A stretch of DNA of 64,000 nucleotides from Mitsuaria sp. 7 (GTDB lineage Bacteria; Pseudomonadota; Gammaproteobacteria; Burkholderiales; Burkholderiaceae_C). Below are positions 1-9,004 of the stretch, piece by piece (positions within the stretch are counted from its first letter, which is position 1; each line of letters opens with the position of its first letter). The position numbers were made by a program, and so were the translations under genes. The DNA is taken from the NCBI RefSeq assembly GCF_001653795.1, contig NZ_CP011514.1, positions 4,048,279 to 4,112,278 of the forward strand, given 5' to 3'. A model generated the notes under the pieces. The model saw nothing but the letters and a program-made list of their open reading frames with translations, was not told the DNA's origin and did not search any database.

Positions 1-462
1 CTGGGCGGCGATGAAGCAGCTGAGCGCAGCCACGGCGCTCAGCCGGAAGCGCAGCGTCAGCCAGGGCGAGGCGCCCAGCGACGGGTACAGCTTGCGGTCG
101 GCGACGTAGCAGGCGATCAGCAGGAAGCCCTCGATCACCAGCCCGGCGTACGGGGGCATCGTCGAGGCGATCCAGGCCAGCAGCGCCGGCACGATGCCCC
201 AGATGAAGGGCGCGGGCGACGGGATGCTCTGGCGCATGCCCAGGCCCCAGTGGATCGCCCCCAGGAAGGTGATCACGATGGCCGCGTAGCGCGACAGGCC
301 GTCGGTGACGTAGGGGTGCGCGTCCTCCCGCACCAGCCACACCAGCGCCGCGCCGAGCACGAAGGGGATCAGGCCCGCATAGCCCAGTCGCGCGGCGATC
401 GGGTTGACGGAGGCCGAGGCGGCGTGCACCGGAGCGGCGTGGTGGTGGGTGCGGTCGGTCAT
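1..462 (-). CDS. DUF3429 family membrane protein (3' end outside window)
   Basis: The minus-strand reading frame starts MTDRTHHHAAPVHA and runs to the left edge without a stop, so the C-terminus is missing. The visible 154 residues contain several hydrophobic helices, including LGYAGLIPFVLGAALVWL and a segment around AIVITFLGAIHWGLGM. The AIHWGLGM segment is typical of the DUF3429 family of small inner-membrane proteins. Function is unknown. The start follows the His-rich N-terminus; the next gene downstream on the map, dsbC, is on the same strand. Family call fairly sure, role unknown. Confidence 0.72.
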   Translation of the reverse strand, partial: MTDRTHHHAAPVHAASASVNPIAARLGYAGLIPFVLGAALVWLVREDAHPYVTDGLSRYAAIVITFLGAIHWGLGMRQSIPSPAPFIWGIVPALLAWIASTMPPYAGLVIEGFLLIACYVADRKLYPSLGASPWLTLRFRLSAVAALSCFIAAQ

Positions 463-520
463 CGGGAGCGGTCAGTGATCAGTCAAGGATCAGGCGGGAT
501 GCCATCGGGATTCGATGGGA

Positions 521-1318
521 TCAGGACTTCTTCTGGTTCTTGTCCGCTTCCTGGATCGCCTGGAAGCGTTGCTCGAGCTGCTGCGGGCTGATCGCGCCCG
601 GGGCGCGGGTGCCGTTCTCGAACAGGATGGCGGGCGTGCCGTTGACGCGGATCTTCTGGCTCAGGGCCAGGTTGCGCTGGATGGCGGAGCTGTCGCATTT
701 CGGATCGGCCGGCGGGGCCATCGCGCCGTCGATCATCCAGTTGCGCCAGGCGACGGTGTTGTCCTTGGCGCACCACATGGTGCGCGACTTCTCCGGCGAG
801 TCCCCGCCGAGGATGGGGATCACGAAGGTGTAGACGGTGATGTTGTCGACCTCTTGCAGCGACTTCTCGAAGCGCTTGCAGTAGCCGCAGTTCGGGTCGG
901 CGAAGACGGCGATGCGGCGCTTGCCGTCGCCCTTCTTCCAGACGATCGCGTCCTTGAGCGGCAGCGAGGCGAAGTCGATCGCGGTGAGCTTGTCGACGCG
1001 CTCCTGGGTGAGGTTCTTGCGGTTCTTCAGGTCGAGGATCTCGCCCTCGACGAGGTACTGGCCGCCGGCATCCGTGTAGCGGATCTCGCTGCCGATGCGG
1101 ACTTCCCACAGCCCGGCGATGGGGCTGGGGCGGATCTCGTCGATCTTGATCTCCTTGGGCATCATCGCGGTGAGGTTCTTGCGGATGGTGTCCTCATTGG
1201 CCTGGGCCGAACAGCCGTACAGGCCGAGCGCGGCCAGCGAGGCGGCCAGGGCCAGGGTCTTGCGGGAGATCCTGCGGGAGCGCTTGAGGGCGGAGGACGT
1301 GGGGAACATGGACGTCAT
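521..1318 (-). CDS. dsbC: Thiol:disulfide interchange protein DsbC
   Basis: Periplasmic disulfide isomerase that reshuffles wrong disulfides in exported proteins and is normally kept reduced by DsbD. The 265-residue product has an export signal (about residues 1-40), an N-terminal dimerisation domain and a C-terminal thioredoxin fold with the active site CGYC at residues 144-147. The cis-proline loop reads GTPAI, and a second cysteine pair (MWCAK, PKCDS) matches the structural disulfide known in DsbC. Length and motif order are typical. The signal ends LYGC, which resembles but does not satisfy a lipobox, so a soluble periplasmic product is more likely. Confidence 0.93.
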   Translation of the reverse strand: MTSMFPTSSALKRSRRISRKTLALAASLAALGLYGCSAQANEDTIRKNLTAMMPKEIKIDEIRPSPIAGLWEVRIGSEIRYTDAGGQYLVEGEILDLKNRKNLTQERVDKLTAIDFASLPLKDAIVWKKGDGKRRIAVFADPNCGYCKRFEKSLQEVDNITVYTFVIPILGGDSPEKSRTMWCAKDNTVAWRNWMIDGAMAPPADPKCDSSAIQRNLALSQKIRVNGTPAILFENGTRAPGAISPQQLEQRFQAIQEADKNQKKS

Positions 1319-1367
1319 GTGAACTTTCGAAGGCTTTCAGGTGAACGGATGACACCGTTCAGTGCGT

Positions 1368-2477
1368 TCAGTGGCCGAGCGCGCGCGCCGTGAGCCATTT
1401 CTTGAGCGGGCCGGCGCGATCGACCAGGCGCAGGCCCTCGTTGCGCAGCCGGGCGAGGACCGGCGCCTGGCTGGCGAAGCCGCGCAGCAGGCCGTCGGTC
1501 AGTTCCCCCATGGCCCAGGTCGGGGCGATGCGGGCGCGGGCGTAGCGGCGCAGCAGCTTCTCGTCGCCGAGGCTGCGCCAGGATTCGCGACGGACGATGA
1601 CATCGACCAGCGCCTCGACGTCGGCCAGGCCGAGGTTCAGACCCTGCCCCGCCAGCGGATGGACGAGGTGGGCGGCGTCGCCCAGCAGCACCCAGCCGGG
1701 GCCGCACAGCGCGTCGGCGCGGCACAGCTGCAAGGGCCAGGACTGGCGCTCCCCGGCCAGCTTCAGCGTGCCGGCGGCGCCGCCTGTGGCTTCCAGCAGG
1801 GCGGATTCGAATTCGGCCGGGCCGGCGGCCATCAGGCGGCGGGCCTCGTCCTTGGGCAGCGACCAGACCAGGCCGTAGCTGTGGCCGGGTTCGGGGCGAT
1901 CGAAAGGCAGCAGCGCCAGCACGTCCGGCGATCGGAACCATTGCCACGCCTGACCCTGGTGCGGCTTGCTGGCGATCAGCCGGGTGGCGACGCCCATGTG
2001 GCCGTAGTCGTGGCGCTCGTAGTGCACGCCGAATTCCTGGGCGGCGCCGGTGTCGCGGCCTTCGCACAGGGCCTGCAGCGTGGCGGGGACGGGTTCGGTC
2101 ACGCGCTGCACGTGCGGGGCGAAGCGCAGCGCGGCGTCGAGCTGGTCCTCCAGCGCCGCGGCGTCGACGATGTGGGCGAGCTCGCCCGCGCCCTGCTGCC
2201 AGGCGCTGAAGTGCAGTTCCGCGCCGGCGCGGTCGCCGTGGATGCGCATGTCGTGCACGGGGGTGCGGGCGTCCTCGGCGAGGCCTTCCCACACGCGCAG
2301 CCGGGTGAGCAGCGCGACGGAGGCGGCATTGAGCGCATAGGCGCGGACGTCCGCGGAGGACGAGGGGGCGGTCGGCCGGGCCAGCAGGGCCACGCGCAGG
2401 CCGCGGGCGCCGAGCGCCAGCGCCAGGCTGCGACCGACGCAGCCGTTGCCGCGCACCAGGACGTCGAACTTTTCCAT
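1368..2477 (-). CDS. UbiH/UbiF/Coq6-family FAD-dependent hydroxylase
   Basis: Flavoprotein monooxygenase of the ubiquinone-hydroxylase family, predicted to hydroxylate the ring during ubiquinone synthesis. I start it at MEKFDVLV, because this places the FAD-binding motif GNGCVG at about residues 9-14; the frame stays open upstream but that part has no domain character. The second FAD motif (GDAAHLVHPLAGQGLNLG) is intact. Product of 369 residues, normal for the family. Which ring position it modifies cannot be told from sequence. It is divergent from ychF. Confidence 0.85.
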   Translation of the reverse strand: MEKFDVLVRGNGCVGRSLALALGARGLRVALLARPTAPSSSADVRAYALNAASVALLTRLRVWEGLAEDARTPVHDMRIHGDRAGAELHFSAWQQGAGELAHIVDAAALEDQLDAALRFAPHVQRVTEPVPATLQALCEGRDTGAAQEFGVHYERHDYGHMGVATRLIASKPHQGQAWQWFRSPDVLALLPFDRPEPGHSYGLVWSLPKDEARRLMAAGPAEFESALLEATGGAAGTLKLAGERQSWPLQLCRADALCGPGWVLLGDAAHLVHPLAGQGLNLGLADVEALVDVIVRRESWRSLGDEKLLRRYARARIAPTWAMGELTDGLLRGFASQAPVLARLRNEGLRLVDRAGPLKKWLTARALGH

Positions 2478-2625
2478 GGAGGACGATTGTAGGCAGGGGC
2501 GATGAGCCCGTCCCGGGCGGACCTCCAGACGGCGCGGACCGCCCGATGGGCGACTAAAATGCCGGTTTCGCCCGCGCGCTGCCGCAGGCCACCCCCGCTT
2601 CCAGCATTTCCCCCGAAAGCCAACC

Positions 2626-3717
2626 ATGAGCCTCAAATGCGGCATCGTGGGCCTGCCCAACGTCGGCAAGTCCACCCTCTTCAACGCGCTGACCAAGGCC
2701 GGCATCGCCGCCGAGAACTATCCCTTCTGCACGATCGAGCCGAACGTGGGCATCGTCGAGCTGCCCGATCCGCGTCTGGGGAAGCTGGCGGAGATCGTGA
2801 AGCCGGAGCGCATCGTGCCGGCGATCGTCGAGTTCGTGGACATCGCGGGTCTGGTGGCGGGCGCGTCCAAGGGTGAAGGCCTGGGCAACCAGTTCCTGTC
2901 GCACATTCGCGAGACGGACGCGATCGTGAACGTCGTGCGCTGCTTCGAGGATCCGAACGTGATCCACGTCAACGGCAAGGTGGACCCGATCTCCGACATC
3001 GAGGTGATCCAGACCGAGCTGTGCCTGGCGGACCTGGGGACGGTGGAGAAGAGCCTGCACCGCTACAACAAGGTGGCGCGCGCGGGCGACAAGGAGGCGG
3101 CGGCGCTGGTGAAGGTGCTGGAGAAGTGCCAGGTCGCGCTGGACCAGGCCCTGCCGGTGCGGTCCATCGACTTCAGCAAGGAAGAGGTGGTGATCCTGAA
3201 GCCGCTGTGCCTGATCACGGCCAAGCCGGCGATGTTCGTGGGCAACGTGGCGGAAGACGGGTTCGAGAACAACCCCTTCCTGGACCGCCTGAAGGAGTAC
3301 GCGGCCAAGCAGAACGCGCCGGTGGTGGCGATCTGCGCGAAGACCGAGGCTGAGCTGTCGGAGATGGAAGACGAGGACCGTGCGATGTTCCTGGCCGAGA
3401 TGGGCCAGGACGAGCCGGGTCTGAACCGCCTGATCCGCGCGGGCTTCAAGCTGCTGGGCCTGCAGACCTACTTCACGGCGGGCGTGAAGGAAGTGCGGGC
3501 CTGGACCATCCACGTCGGCGACACGGCGCCGCAGGCGGCCGGCGTGATCCACACTGACTTCGAACGCGGTTTCATCCGCGCGCAGACGATCGCCTTCGAC
3601 GACTTCATCCAGTTCAAGGGTGAGCAGGCCGCCAAGGACGCCGGCAAGATGCGCGCGGAAGGCAAGGAATACGTGGTCAAGGACGGCGACGTGCTGAACT
3701 TCCTGTTCAGCAGCTGA
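2626..3717 (+). CDS. ychF: Ribosome-binding ATPase YchF
   Basis: Obg-family P-loop ATPase that binds the ribosome and is linked to translation and oxidative-stress control. The 363-residue protein has the P-loop GLPNVGKST near the N-terminus, the adenine-selecting NxxE motif (NVAE, about residue 206), and a C-terminal TGS domain ending DVLNFLF. It is nearly full-family length and strongly conserved. It is transcribed alone, divergent from the FAD hydroxylase, and is followed 21 bases later by a clear intrinsic terminator. Confidence 0.97.
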   Translation: MSLKCGIVGLPNVGKSTLFNALTKAGIAAENYPFCTIEPNVGIVELPDPRLGKLAEIVKPERIVPAIVEFVDIAGLVAGASKGEGLGNQFLSHIRETDAIVNVVRCFEDPNVIHVNGKVDPISDIEVIQTELCLADLGTVEKSLHRYNKVARAGDKEAAALVKVLEKCQVALDQALPVRSIDFSKEEVVILKPLCLITAKPAMFVGNVAEDGFENNPFLDRLKEYAAKQNAPVVAICAKTEAELSEMEDEDRAMFLAEMGQDEPGLNRLIRAGFKLLGLQTYFTAGVKEVRAWTIHVGDTAPQAAGVIHTDFERGFIRAQTIAFDDFIQFKGEQAAKDAGKMRAEGKEYVVKDGDVLNFLFSS

Positions 3718-3738
3718 TCGCTCTTCCCGGTCCCCAAG

Positions 3739-3762
3739 ACGCCCGCTCATGCGGGCGTTTTT
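3739..3762 (+). terminator. Intrinsic terminator of ychF
   Basis: Perfect 8-bp stem ACGCCCGC / GCGGGCGT with a TCAT loop, followed by five T residues. It lies just behind the ychF stop. The next gene is convergent, so it may serve both. Confidence 0.88.
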
Positions 3763-3783
3763 CATTGCCTCTCCGACTTGTGC

Positions 3784-4608
3784 TCAATGCGGTGCCTGCA
3801 GGTCGGAGACCAACTCCGACTTTGTCGCCCGTTCGAGCTGTTTCCGCTTGAGCTTCAGCTTCTCCAGCATGAAGCCGTTGGTCAGTTCAAAGTTTTCCAA
3901 GAGCCAGTGCCAGGTCTTGACATAGAGCTTCATGCGCGGACGGTTCGCGACCAGTCCTGGATCCCCTCGGTCCGAGAACTCCTCAAGGCGATCGTCGATC
4001 AGCGCCGGCGTTGACGACACCTGGCGCCCGACAAGCATCAACTCGTAGTGCGTCGATTCGGATTTGAACTGAGGGAGCTTCCTCAGAATCGCGGCGTAAT
4101 CCTCCAGCTGTCGCAAGTGCTTTGTGTTGAGCGAGATCGCCGGTCGCTTGATCTCAATGACGATGCATTTGTTGATCTTCCGACCTGTCGAGTCGAAAGT
4201 AGGAAATTTCCTCGCCAGAAACAGGTCGGGCTGACGCTTCGCCCCAGGCAAGTCGCTCGGACTGTCGACGTCATCCTCATCCAGCTCTGAACGCGAGATC
4301 AGATCGTCACGCAACGATTTCGCAATGCTGGTGAAACTGTCGTCCTCGGCCCCGAGCGTCTCGTACTGGGGACCAAACAGCCAAGTGTTGTTCTCGATGA
4401 TCCGCTGCAGGTCGGGGGTCTCAAGCACATCGCGATAGTGCTCCGTCATCAGATGCCGCATCTGCTCGACGAGCGTCGATTTTCGTTGGAGTACTTCGAT
4501 CGTTGCCGCGATGTTTTCCAGCGACGATTTGCCCCATTGATTCATCAGCGAAGCGATGTCGCAGGACTCGCCGACTTCGGATAACTGGTCGAGTTCATTC
4601 GTTCCCAT
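3784..4608 (-). CDS. Orphan PD-(D/E)XK nuclease-like protein (Shedu/DUF4263-like module)
   Basis: About 274 residues. The N-terminal third looks helical. Then NNTWLFGPQYETL is followed by RQPDLFLAR and VIEIKRPAISL, spacing that fits a PD-(D/E)XK nuclease core (D ... E-x-K). The pattern resembles Shedu/DUF4263 and the C-terminal domain of larger GHKL-ATPase defence proteins. No ATPase domain precedes it, so it is either a small stand-alone member or the remnant of a larger gene. Base composition is visibly lower in GC than its neighbours, suggesting acquisition. I prefer ATG 4608, preceded by AAGGTGG; an in-frame TTG at 4626 is possible. Function is inferred only. Confidence 0.6.
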   Translation of the reverse strand: MGTNELDQLSEVGESCDIASLMNQWGKSSLENIAATIEVLQRKSTLVEQMRHLMTEHYRDVLETPDLQRIIENNTWLFGPQYETLGAEDDSFTSIAKSLRDDLISRSELDEDDVDSPSDLPGAKRQPDLFLARKFPTFDSTGRKINKCIVIEIKRPAISLNTKHLRQLEDYAAILRKLPQFKSESTHYELMLVGRQVSSTPALIDDRLEEFSDRGDPGLVANRPRMKLYVKTWHWLLENFELTNGFMLEKLKLKRKQLERATKSELVSDLQAPH

Positions 4609-4624
4609 CGCCTCATCCACCTTC

Positions 4625-4646
4625 AATGATCACAACAGCGATCATT
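4625..4646. promoter_or_regulatory. Dyad at the 5' end of the nuclease-like gene
   Basis: Perfect 7-bp inverted repeat AATGATC / GATCATT with an 8-base spacer, immediately upstream of the preferred start. The position suits an operator or a 5' leader hairpin. No matching regulator is identified in the window. Confidence 0.35.
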
Positions 4647-4818
4647 AAAAGCCTGCCTGGCGGGTGCGAAATTGAAGCGCCGAAGTACCCGTTGCGCACA
4701 CGCCGCAGGTGCGGGGTCAGTCTTTGCAGAGTTGAGACCGGAGATGACCTGGATAGGTCGGTCGCGGAAGAACCAGACCGACCGACAGGCGAAGCGGATC
4801 AGCCGCGGAACGCCCTGT

Positions 4819-5721
4819 TCAAGCGCTTGCCCGCGCGGATCGTAGACCGACTCCGGCGATCAGCGATCCCACGGCCACCAGGGCCGCACCGGCCCAGAAG
4901 ATGATAGGCAGCGGCGCGCTGAGCAGCACCGAGGCGAACAGCGCCGACATCAGCGGCGTGCCGTTCGCCGCGAGGCCCAGCACGTGGATGTTCCCGCGCA
5001 GCACGCCGATGTTCCACAGCAGGTAGGCGAGCGTCACCGCCGCGCTCGCGAGCGCGACCTGGATGACGACGTGCGTCGACCAGTTCATGGTCGCGCGCTC
5101 CGCGTTGAACGCGTGCACGATCCAGAAGCCCACCGCGCTCAGTGCCATGAAGAACCAGAGCGCGTTCTTGCCTTGGGCCATGTGCTTCGTGCAGGTGCTG
5201 TAGAGAGCCCACACGATCGCGCCGATGAAGGCCAAGCCGTAGCTGAGCGGATTCGACGCGGCGTTGTGGAAGAAGCGGCTGAGCGACAGCCCCTCCGCCG
5301 GCGAGGACGCCGTGATCACGCCGATGAAAGCGAGTCCCAGGCCGGCGAGCATCAGCGCGTTCAACCGCTTGCGATCGGCGATCGCGGAGCACAGCACGGT
5401 GAGGCTGGGCCAGAGGTAGTTGACCATGCCGACCTCGATCGCCTCGTGGCGCGTGCGCGCGAATCCGAGCGCCAGCACGAAGCAGAGCTCGTATCCGACG
5501 AACAAGGCCGCACCGAGCCAGAGATAACGCCGCGGCAGCTCCCGCAGCGAGGTGCGCGTCGGCAGGAGCAGCAGCGCGGACACCGTGAACAGGACAGCGG
5601 GCGCGCCGGTCCGGCCGAGGAATTCGATCGTGCTGCGCGTGACCCCGACGGAGGTGCTCCAGAACAGGATGGCCACGAGGCCCAGCAGCGTGGCGCCCTT
5701 CGACAGGTCAGACTTCGACAT
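4819..5721 (-). CDS. yddG: EamA/DMT-superfamily exporter, YddG-like
   Basis: Ten-helix drug/metabolite transporter of the inner membrane, 300 residues. The stretch EAIEVGMVNYLWPSLTVL closely matches the YddG subgroup, whose E. coli member exports aromatic amino acids. Substrate here is inferred by similarity. Its start overlaps the end of the AraC-type regulator gene by 14 bases, so the two are probably co-transcribed and translationally coupled. A symmetrical hairpin without T tract lies behind it at 4756-4783. Confidence 0.82.
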   Translation of the reverse strand: MSKSDLSKGATLLGLVAILFWSTSVGVTRSTIEFLGRTGAPAVLFTVSALLLLPTRTSLRELPRRYLWLGAALFVGYELCFVLALGFARTRHEAIEVGMVNYLWPSLTVLCSAIADRKRLNALMLAGLGLAFIGVITASSPAEGLSLSRFFHNAASNPLSYGLAFIGAIVWALYSTCTKHMAQGKNALWFFMALSAVGFWIVHAFNAERATMNWSTHVVIQVALASAAVTLAYLLWNIGVLRGNIHVLGLAANGTPLMSALFASVLLSAPLPIIFWAGAALVAVGSLIAGVGLRSARASA

Positions 5722-6661
5722 TCATGCTTTCGTTCGGGGCGAGGTGCTCGGCGACGTTTCTGGCGAATCTTCCGGGAGGCATGCCCACGTGCCGCGTGAA
5801 CGCCACGCCGAACGGACCGACCGCGCTGTAGCCGACGCGCTCGGCGATCTCCGCGATCGACAGCTCGCGCTGCCGCAGCCATTGTTTGGCCAGCGCCATG
5901 CGCCACGCGAGCAGATAAGCCATCGGCGCGACGCCGATCGCACGGCTGAAGCGCTCGAAGAAGGCGGAGCGCGACATCGACGCCTCCTTCGCAAGCTCGA
6001 CCACCGTCCACGGCAGCGCGGGCGCCTCATGCATGCGCCGCAGCGCCTGCGCGAGCTTCGGATCGGCGAGGCCGCGCACCAGACCCGGCGTCTCCGCCGT
6101 GCTGGCCGTCGACCGGAAGGCCTCGATCAGGAGCACTTCCAGCAGGTGCGACATCACGATCTCGCGCGCCGGCCGATGGGCGCGCGATTCGTCGCCCACG
6201 AGCTGGACCAGCGTCGACAGCCGGCTTTCCCCGCGCACGTGGACCCACTGCGGCAGCAGCGACACCAGCAGCGCCGCGTCCGGCGAGCCGAGCACGCAAT
6301 GGCCGACCAGCATCCGCAGATCGACCTTCCCGTCGGGATCGCCGATGCGGGCGCCGCCGGGCATGGGAACGATCGGGGTCGTGACGGGCTCGTCTTCGCG
6401 CGGCGGCTGGCGGTCCAGGCTGGAGGTCGCGAAACCGCGCGCCGCCGGAAGCAGCACGAAGTCGCCCGGCTGGACCGTGATCGTCTCGCTGCGCGACGCC
6501 CCGTCGATCGTCAGATGGCAGGCGCCTTCGAGTACGACGAAGTAAAACGGCCGGCCCGTCTCGCTGCGGCGCACGGCCCACGGCGCCGAGGCCACGACGA
6601 GCTTGGAGAACGGCGCCTGCGGCCGCAACAGGGACACGACTTCGGCCAACGGGTCGATCAT
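5708..6661 (-). CDS. AraC-family transcriptional regulator with cupin sensor
   Basis: 317 residues. The N-terminal half is a cupin-type sensor (FVVLEGACHLTIDG ... VQPGDFVLLPAARG); the C-terminal half holds the two AraC helix-turn-helix motifs (ELAKEASMSRSAFFERF and IAERVGYSAVGPFGVAF). This cupin arrangement is common in regulators divergent from dehydrogenases. It faces the SDR gene across 93 bp and overlaps the exporter gene, so it may control both. The effector is unknown. Confidence 0.9.
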   Translation of the reverse strand: MIDPLAEVVSLLRPQAPFSKLVVASAPWAVRRSETGRPFYFVVLEGACHLTIDGASRSETITVQPGDFVLLPAARGFATSSLDRQPPREDEPVTTPIVPMPGGARIGDPDGKVDLRMLVGHCVLGSPDAALLVSLLPQWVHVRGESRLSTLVQLVGDESRAHRPAREIVMSHLLEVLLIEAFRSTASTAETPGLVRGLADPKLAQALRRMHEAPALPWTVVELAKEASMSRSAFFERFSRAIGVAPMAYLLAWRMALAKQWLRQRELSIAEIAERVGYSAVGPFGVAFTRHVGMPPGRFARNVAEHLAPNESMNVEV

Positions 6662-6754
6662 CTGGACGATCTCGACAAAGGAATGGACTCGACAGTGTAG
6701 TCAGTCCGGAGGCTGATCCCTATCGTGTGGACATCCCCAACCCAGGAGTTCCTG

Positions 6755-7528
6755 ATGTCCCATACGTCCACCGTCCTGATCACCGGCTGCTCATCGGGCT
6801 TCGGCCTCGAGACCGCGCGCTTCTTCCTCGACAAGGGCTGGCGCGTCGTCGCCACGATGCGCACGCCGCGCGAGGACCTGCTGCCGCGCTCCGAGCTGCT
6901 GCGCGTACTGCCGCTCGACGTCACCGATGCCGAGAGCATCCGCCAATGCCTCTGGGACGCCGGTCCGATCGACGCGCTGGTCAACAACGCCGGCGTCGGT
7001 CTGCTGGCGCCGCTGGAGGCCGTCGACATGGACAACGCCCGCGCGCTCTACGAGACCAACGTGCTCGGCACGATCGCGATGACGCAGGCGGTGCTGCCGC
7101 AGTTCCGCGAGCGCCGCGCCGGCGTGGTGGTGAACGTCACGTCGAGCGTGACGCTGAAGTCGCTGCCGCTGCTGTCGGTCTACACCGGCAGCAAGGCGGC
7201 GGTGAATGCCTTCACCGAGTCGCTCGCGCTGGAGCTCGAGCCTTTCAACATCCGCGCACGGCTGGTGCTGCCGGGGCGTTCGCCGAGCACGAGCTTCGGC
7301 GACAACGCGCGCAAGCTGATGCCCGAGACCGTGCCTGATGCGTATGTCGCGTTCCGTGACGCCGTCTTCGCCGCGGTCCGCGATGCGTCGGCGCCGATGA
7401 CCTACGCGCAGGACGTGGCCGAGGCCGTCTGGCGCGCCGTCACGGATCCGCAGGCGCCGATGCGCATTCCGGCCGGAGCGGATGCGGTGGCGGTGGCGCA
7501 GGCACTGGCGTCGACCTCGGCGAGCTGA
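6755..7528 (+). CDS. Short-chain dehydrogenase/reductase (SDR)
   Basis: Classical SDR of 257 residues. It has the Rossmann motif TGCSSGFG near residues 9-16, NNAG at about 78-81, and the catalytic Ser followed by YTGSK (Tyr-x-x-x-Lys). I start at MSHTS because AGGAG sits 6 bases upstream; a GTG 30 bases earlier lacks such a site. NAD(P)-dependent oxidation or reduction of an unknown carbonyl or alcohol is expected. Divergent from the AraC regulator, its likely controller. Confidence 0.9.
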   Translation: MSHTSTVLITGCSSGFGLETARFFLDKGWRVVATMRTPREDLLPRSELLRVLPLDVTDAESIRQCLWDAGPIDALVNNAGVGLLAPLEAVDMDNARALYETNVLGTIAMTQAVLPQFRERRAGVVVNVTSSVTLKSLPLLSVYTGSKAAVNAFTESLALELEPFNIRARLVLPGRSPSTSFGDNARKLMPETVPDAYVAFRDAVFAAVRDASAPMTYAQDVAEAVWRAVTDPQAPMRIPAGADAVAVAQALASTSAS

Positions 7529-7585
7529 ACGTGAGGGGCTGACCGCGAGGGGCTCACCGCGACGTGCCGCGACGTGCCGCAACGA

Positions 7586-9004
7586 TCACGGCGCGTGCGG
7601 CCCGTCGCCCTCCCGGGCCAGGCGCCACAGCAGCGTCACCTTGAGGCCCGTCCCCCCGAGGCCCGGCGACAGCTTGACCCGTCCCCCCAGCTGGCGCGCG
7701 GCGGCCAGCACGATGGACAGGCCGAGCCCCGAGCCCGAGGTGGACACGCTCGCCGCGTGGCCGCGCCAGAAGCGCTCGAAGACCTGCTCGCGGTCGCCGT
7801 CGGCGATGCCCGGCCCGTCGTCGCTGACGCTGATCGCGCACCAGTCGTTCTCGCCGCGTTCCAGCACCGCCTCGACCTGTCCCCCGGCGCGGCCATGGCG
7901 GATGGCGTTGCTGACGAGGTTGTGGACGATGGTCTCGACGCCGTGTTCCGGCACCCAGGCGATCAGGCTGTCGCAGCCCTGGTAGCTCAATTCGATCCCG
8001 CGCGTGGCGGCGTCGCTCGCATGGAGCGCCAGACAGTCGCGCATCAGGTTCGCCAGATCGATGCGTGCCCGGCGCGCGCCGTCGCCCGCCTCCAGGCGCG
8101 CCAGCACCAGCAGCTGGTTCACCAGTCGCGCCGAGCGTCCCACGCCCAGGCCCAGGCGCTGCATCGCCTCGTCGCGTTGCGGTCCCTGCGGCGATTGCTT
8201 CAGCGTGTCGTACTGGGCCGAGATGACGGCCAAGGGCGTCCGCAACTCATGCGCGGCATCGGCGAGGAAGGCCCGCTCCCGCAGCAGCAGCTCGGACAGC
8301 CGCGCCAGCGTGTCGTTGAGCGCGTCGGCCATCGGCATCAGCTCGCGATGCGGCGGATCGAGGTGGACCGGCGCCAGGTCGCCGACCTGCCGCGCCGCGA
8401 GGCTCTCCGACAGCCGCCGCAACGGCGCCAGGCCTGTCCAGACCGCCAGCCAGATGGGCAGGAAGAGCAAAGGGATGCAAGCCAGCAGCTGGGCCAGCGC
8501 GGTCGCGTTGAAGGTGCCGGCGCGGAGCATCCTGATGCGCATCTCCCGGGTCTGCGCCACCAGGATCACGCGAGCGCCGCCCAGGGACACCTCGCGATGC
8601 ACCCGCCACCGTCGGCCGTCGACGTCGGCATCGAAGAAGCCGTCGGCGACCTCCGCCCGGAAATCCGGCAGCGGCACGCCGCCGCGCGCGATCAGCGCGT
8701 GCGCGCCGTCCCGGATCTCGAAGCCGTAGGGCGCGCCGTCCACGCCCGACATGATCCCGTCTTCCACCAGCTTCAGGCGCGCGCTCTCCAGCGCCGAATG
8801 CAACGACAGGCCGGGGTCGTTGAGCACGCTGTCGATCACGTGCGACATCGCGCGCATCTCCTTGTCGAAGTCCCCCGAGTCCGACCAGGTCGAGGCACTG
8901 AACGAGATGCCGGTCACCACCACCCAGACCACCGCGTAGGCGCCCAGCAGGGAGAAGAGCTGCCTGCGGGCGATCGACGGTCGCGTCAGCCAGCGGCGCA
9001 TCAT
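7586..9004 (-). CDS. Sensor histidine kinase (QseC/TctE type)
   Basis: 472 residues. A first transmembrane segment (about 14-35), a periplasmic sensor part and a second helix (about 168-190) are followed by a HAMP-like linker. The H-box AHELRTPLAV places the phospho-accepting His near residue 252. N-box HNLVSNAIRHG and G-boxes DDGPGIAD and GSGLGLSIV follow. ATG ATG overlaps the response-regulator stop as ATGA, showing translational coupling. Stimulus unknown; the divergent MipA-family gene is a plausible target. Confidence 0.92.
   Translation of the reverse strand: MMRRWLTRPSIARRQLFSLLGAYAVVWVVVTGISFSASTWSDSGDFDKEMRAMSHVIDSVLNDPGLSLHSALESARLKLVEDGIMSGVDGAPYGFEIRDGAHALIARGGVPLPDFRAEVADGFFDADVDGRRWRVHREVSLGGARVILVAQTREMRIRMLRAGTFNATALAQLLACIPLLFLPIWLAVWTGLAPLRRLSESLAARQVGDLAPVHLDPPHRELMPMADALNDTLARLSELLLRERAFLADAAHELRTPLAVISAQYDTLKQSPQGPQRDEAMQRLGLGVGRSARLVNQLLVLARLEAGDGARRARIDLANLMRDCLALHASDAATRGIELSYQGCDSLIAWVPEHGVETIVHNLVSNAIRHGRAGGQVEAVLERGENDWCAISVSDDGPGIADGDREQVFERFWRGHAASVSTSGSGLGLSIVLAAARQLGGRVKLSPGLGGTGLKVTLLWRLAREGDGPHAP

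Noticed and set aside
4756..4783. Terminator of the YddG-like gene
   Set aside because: Perfect 8-bp stem GGTCGGTC / GACCGACC but a 12-base loop and no T tract on either strand.
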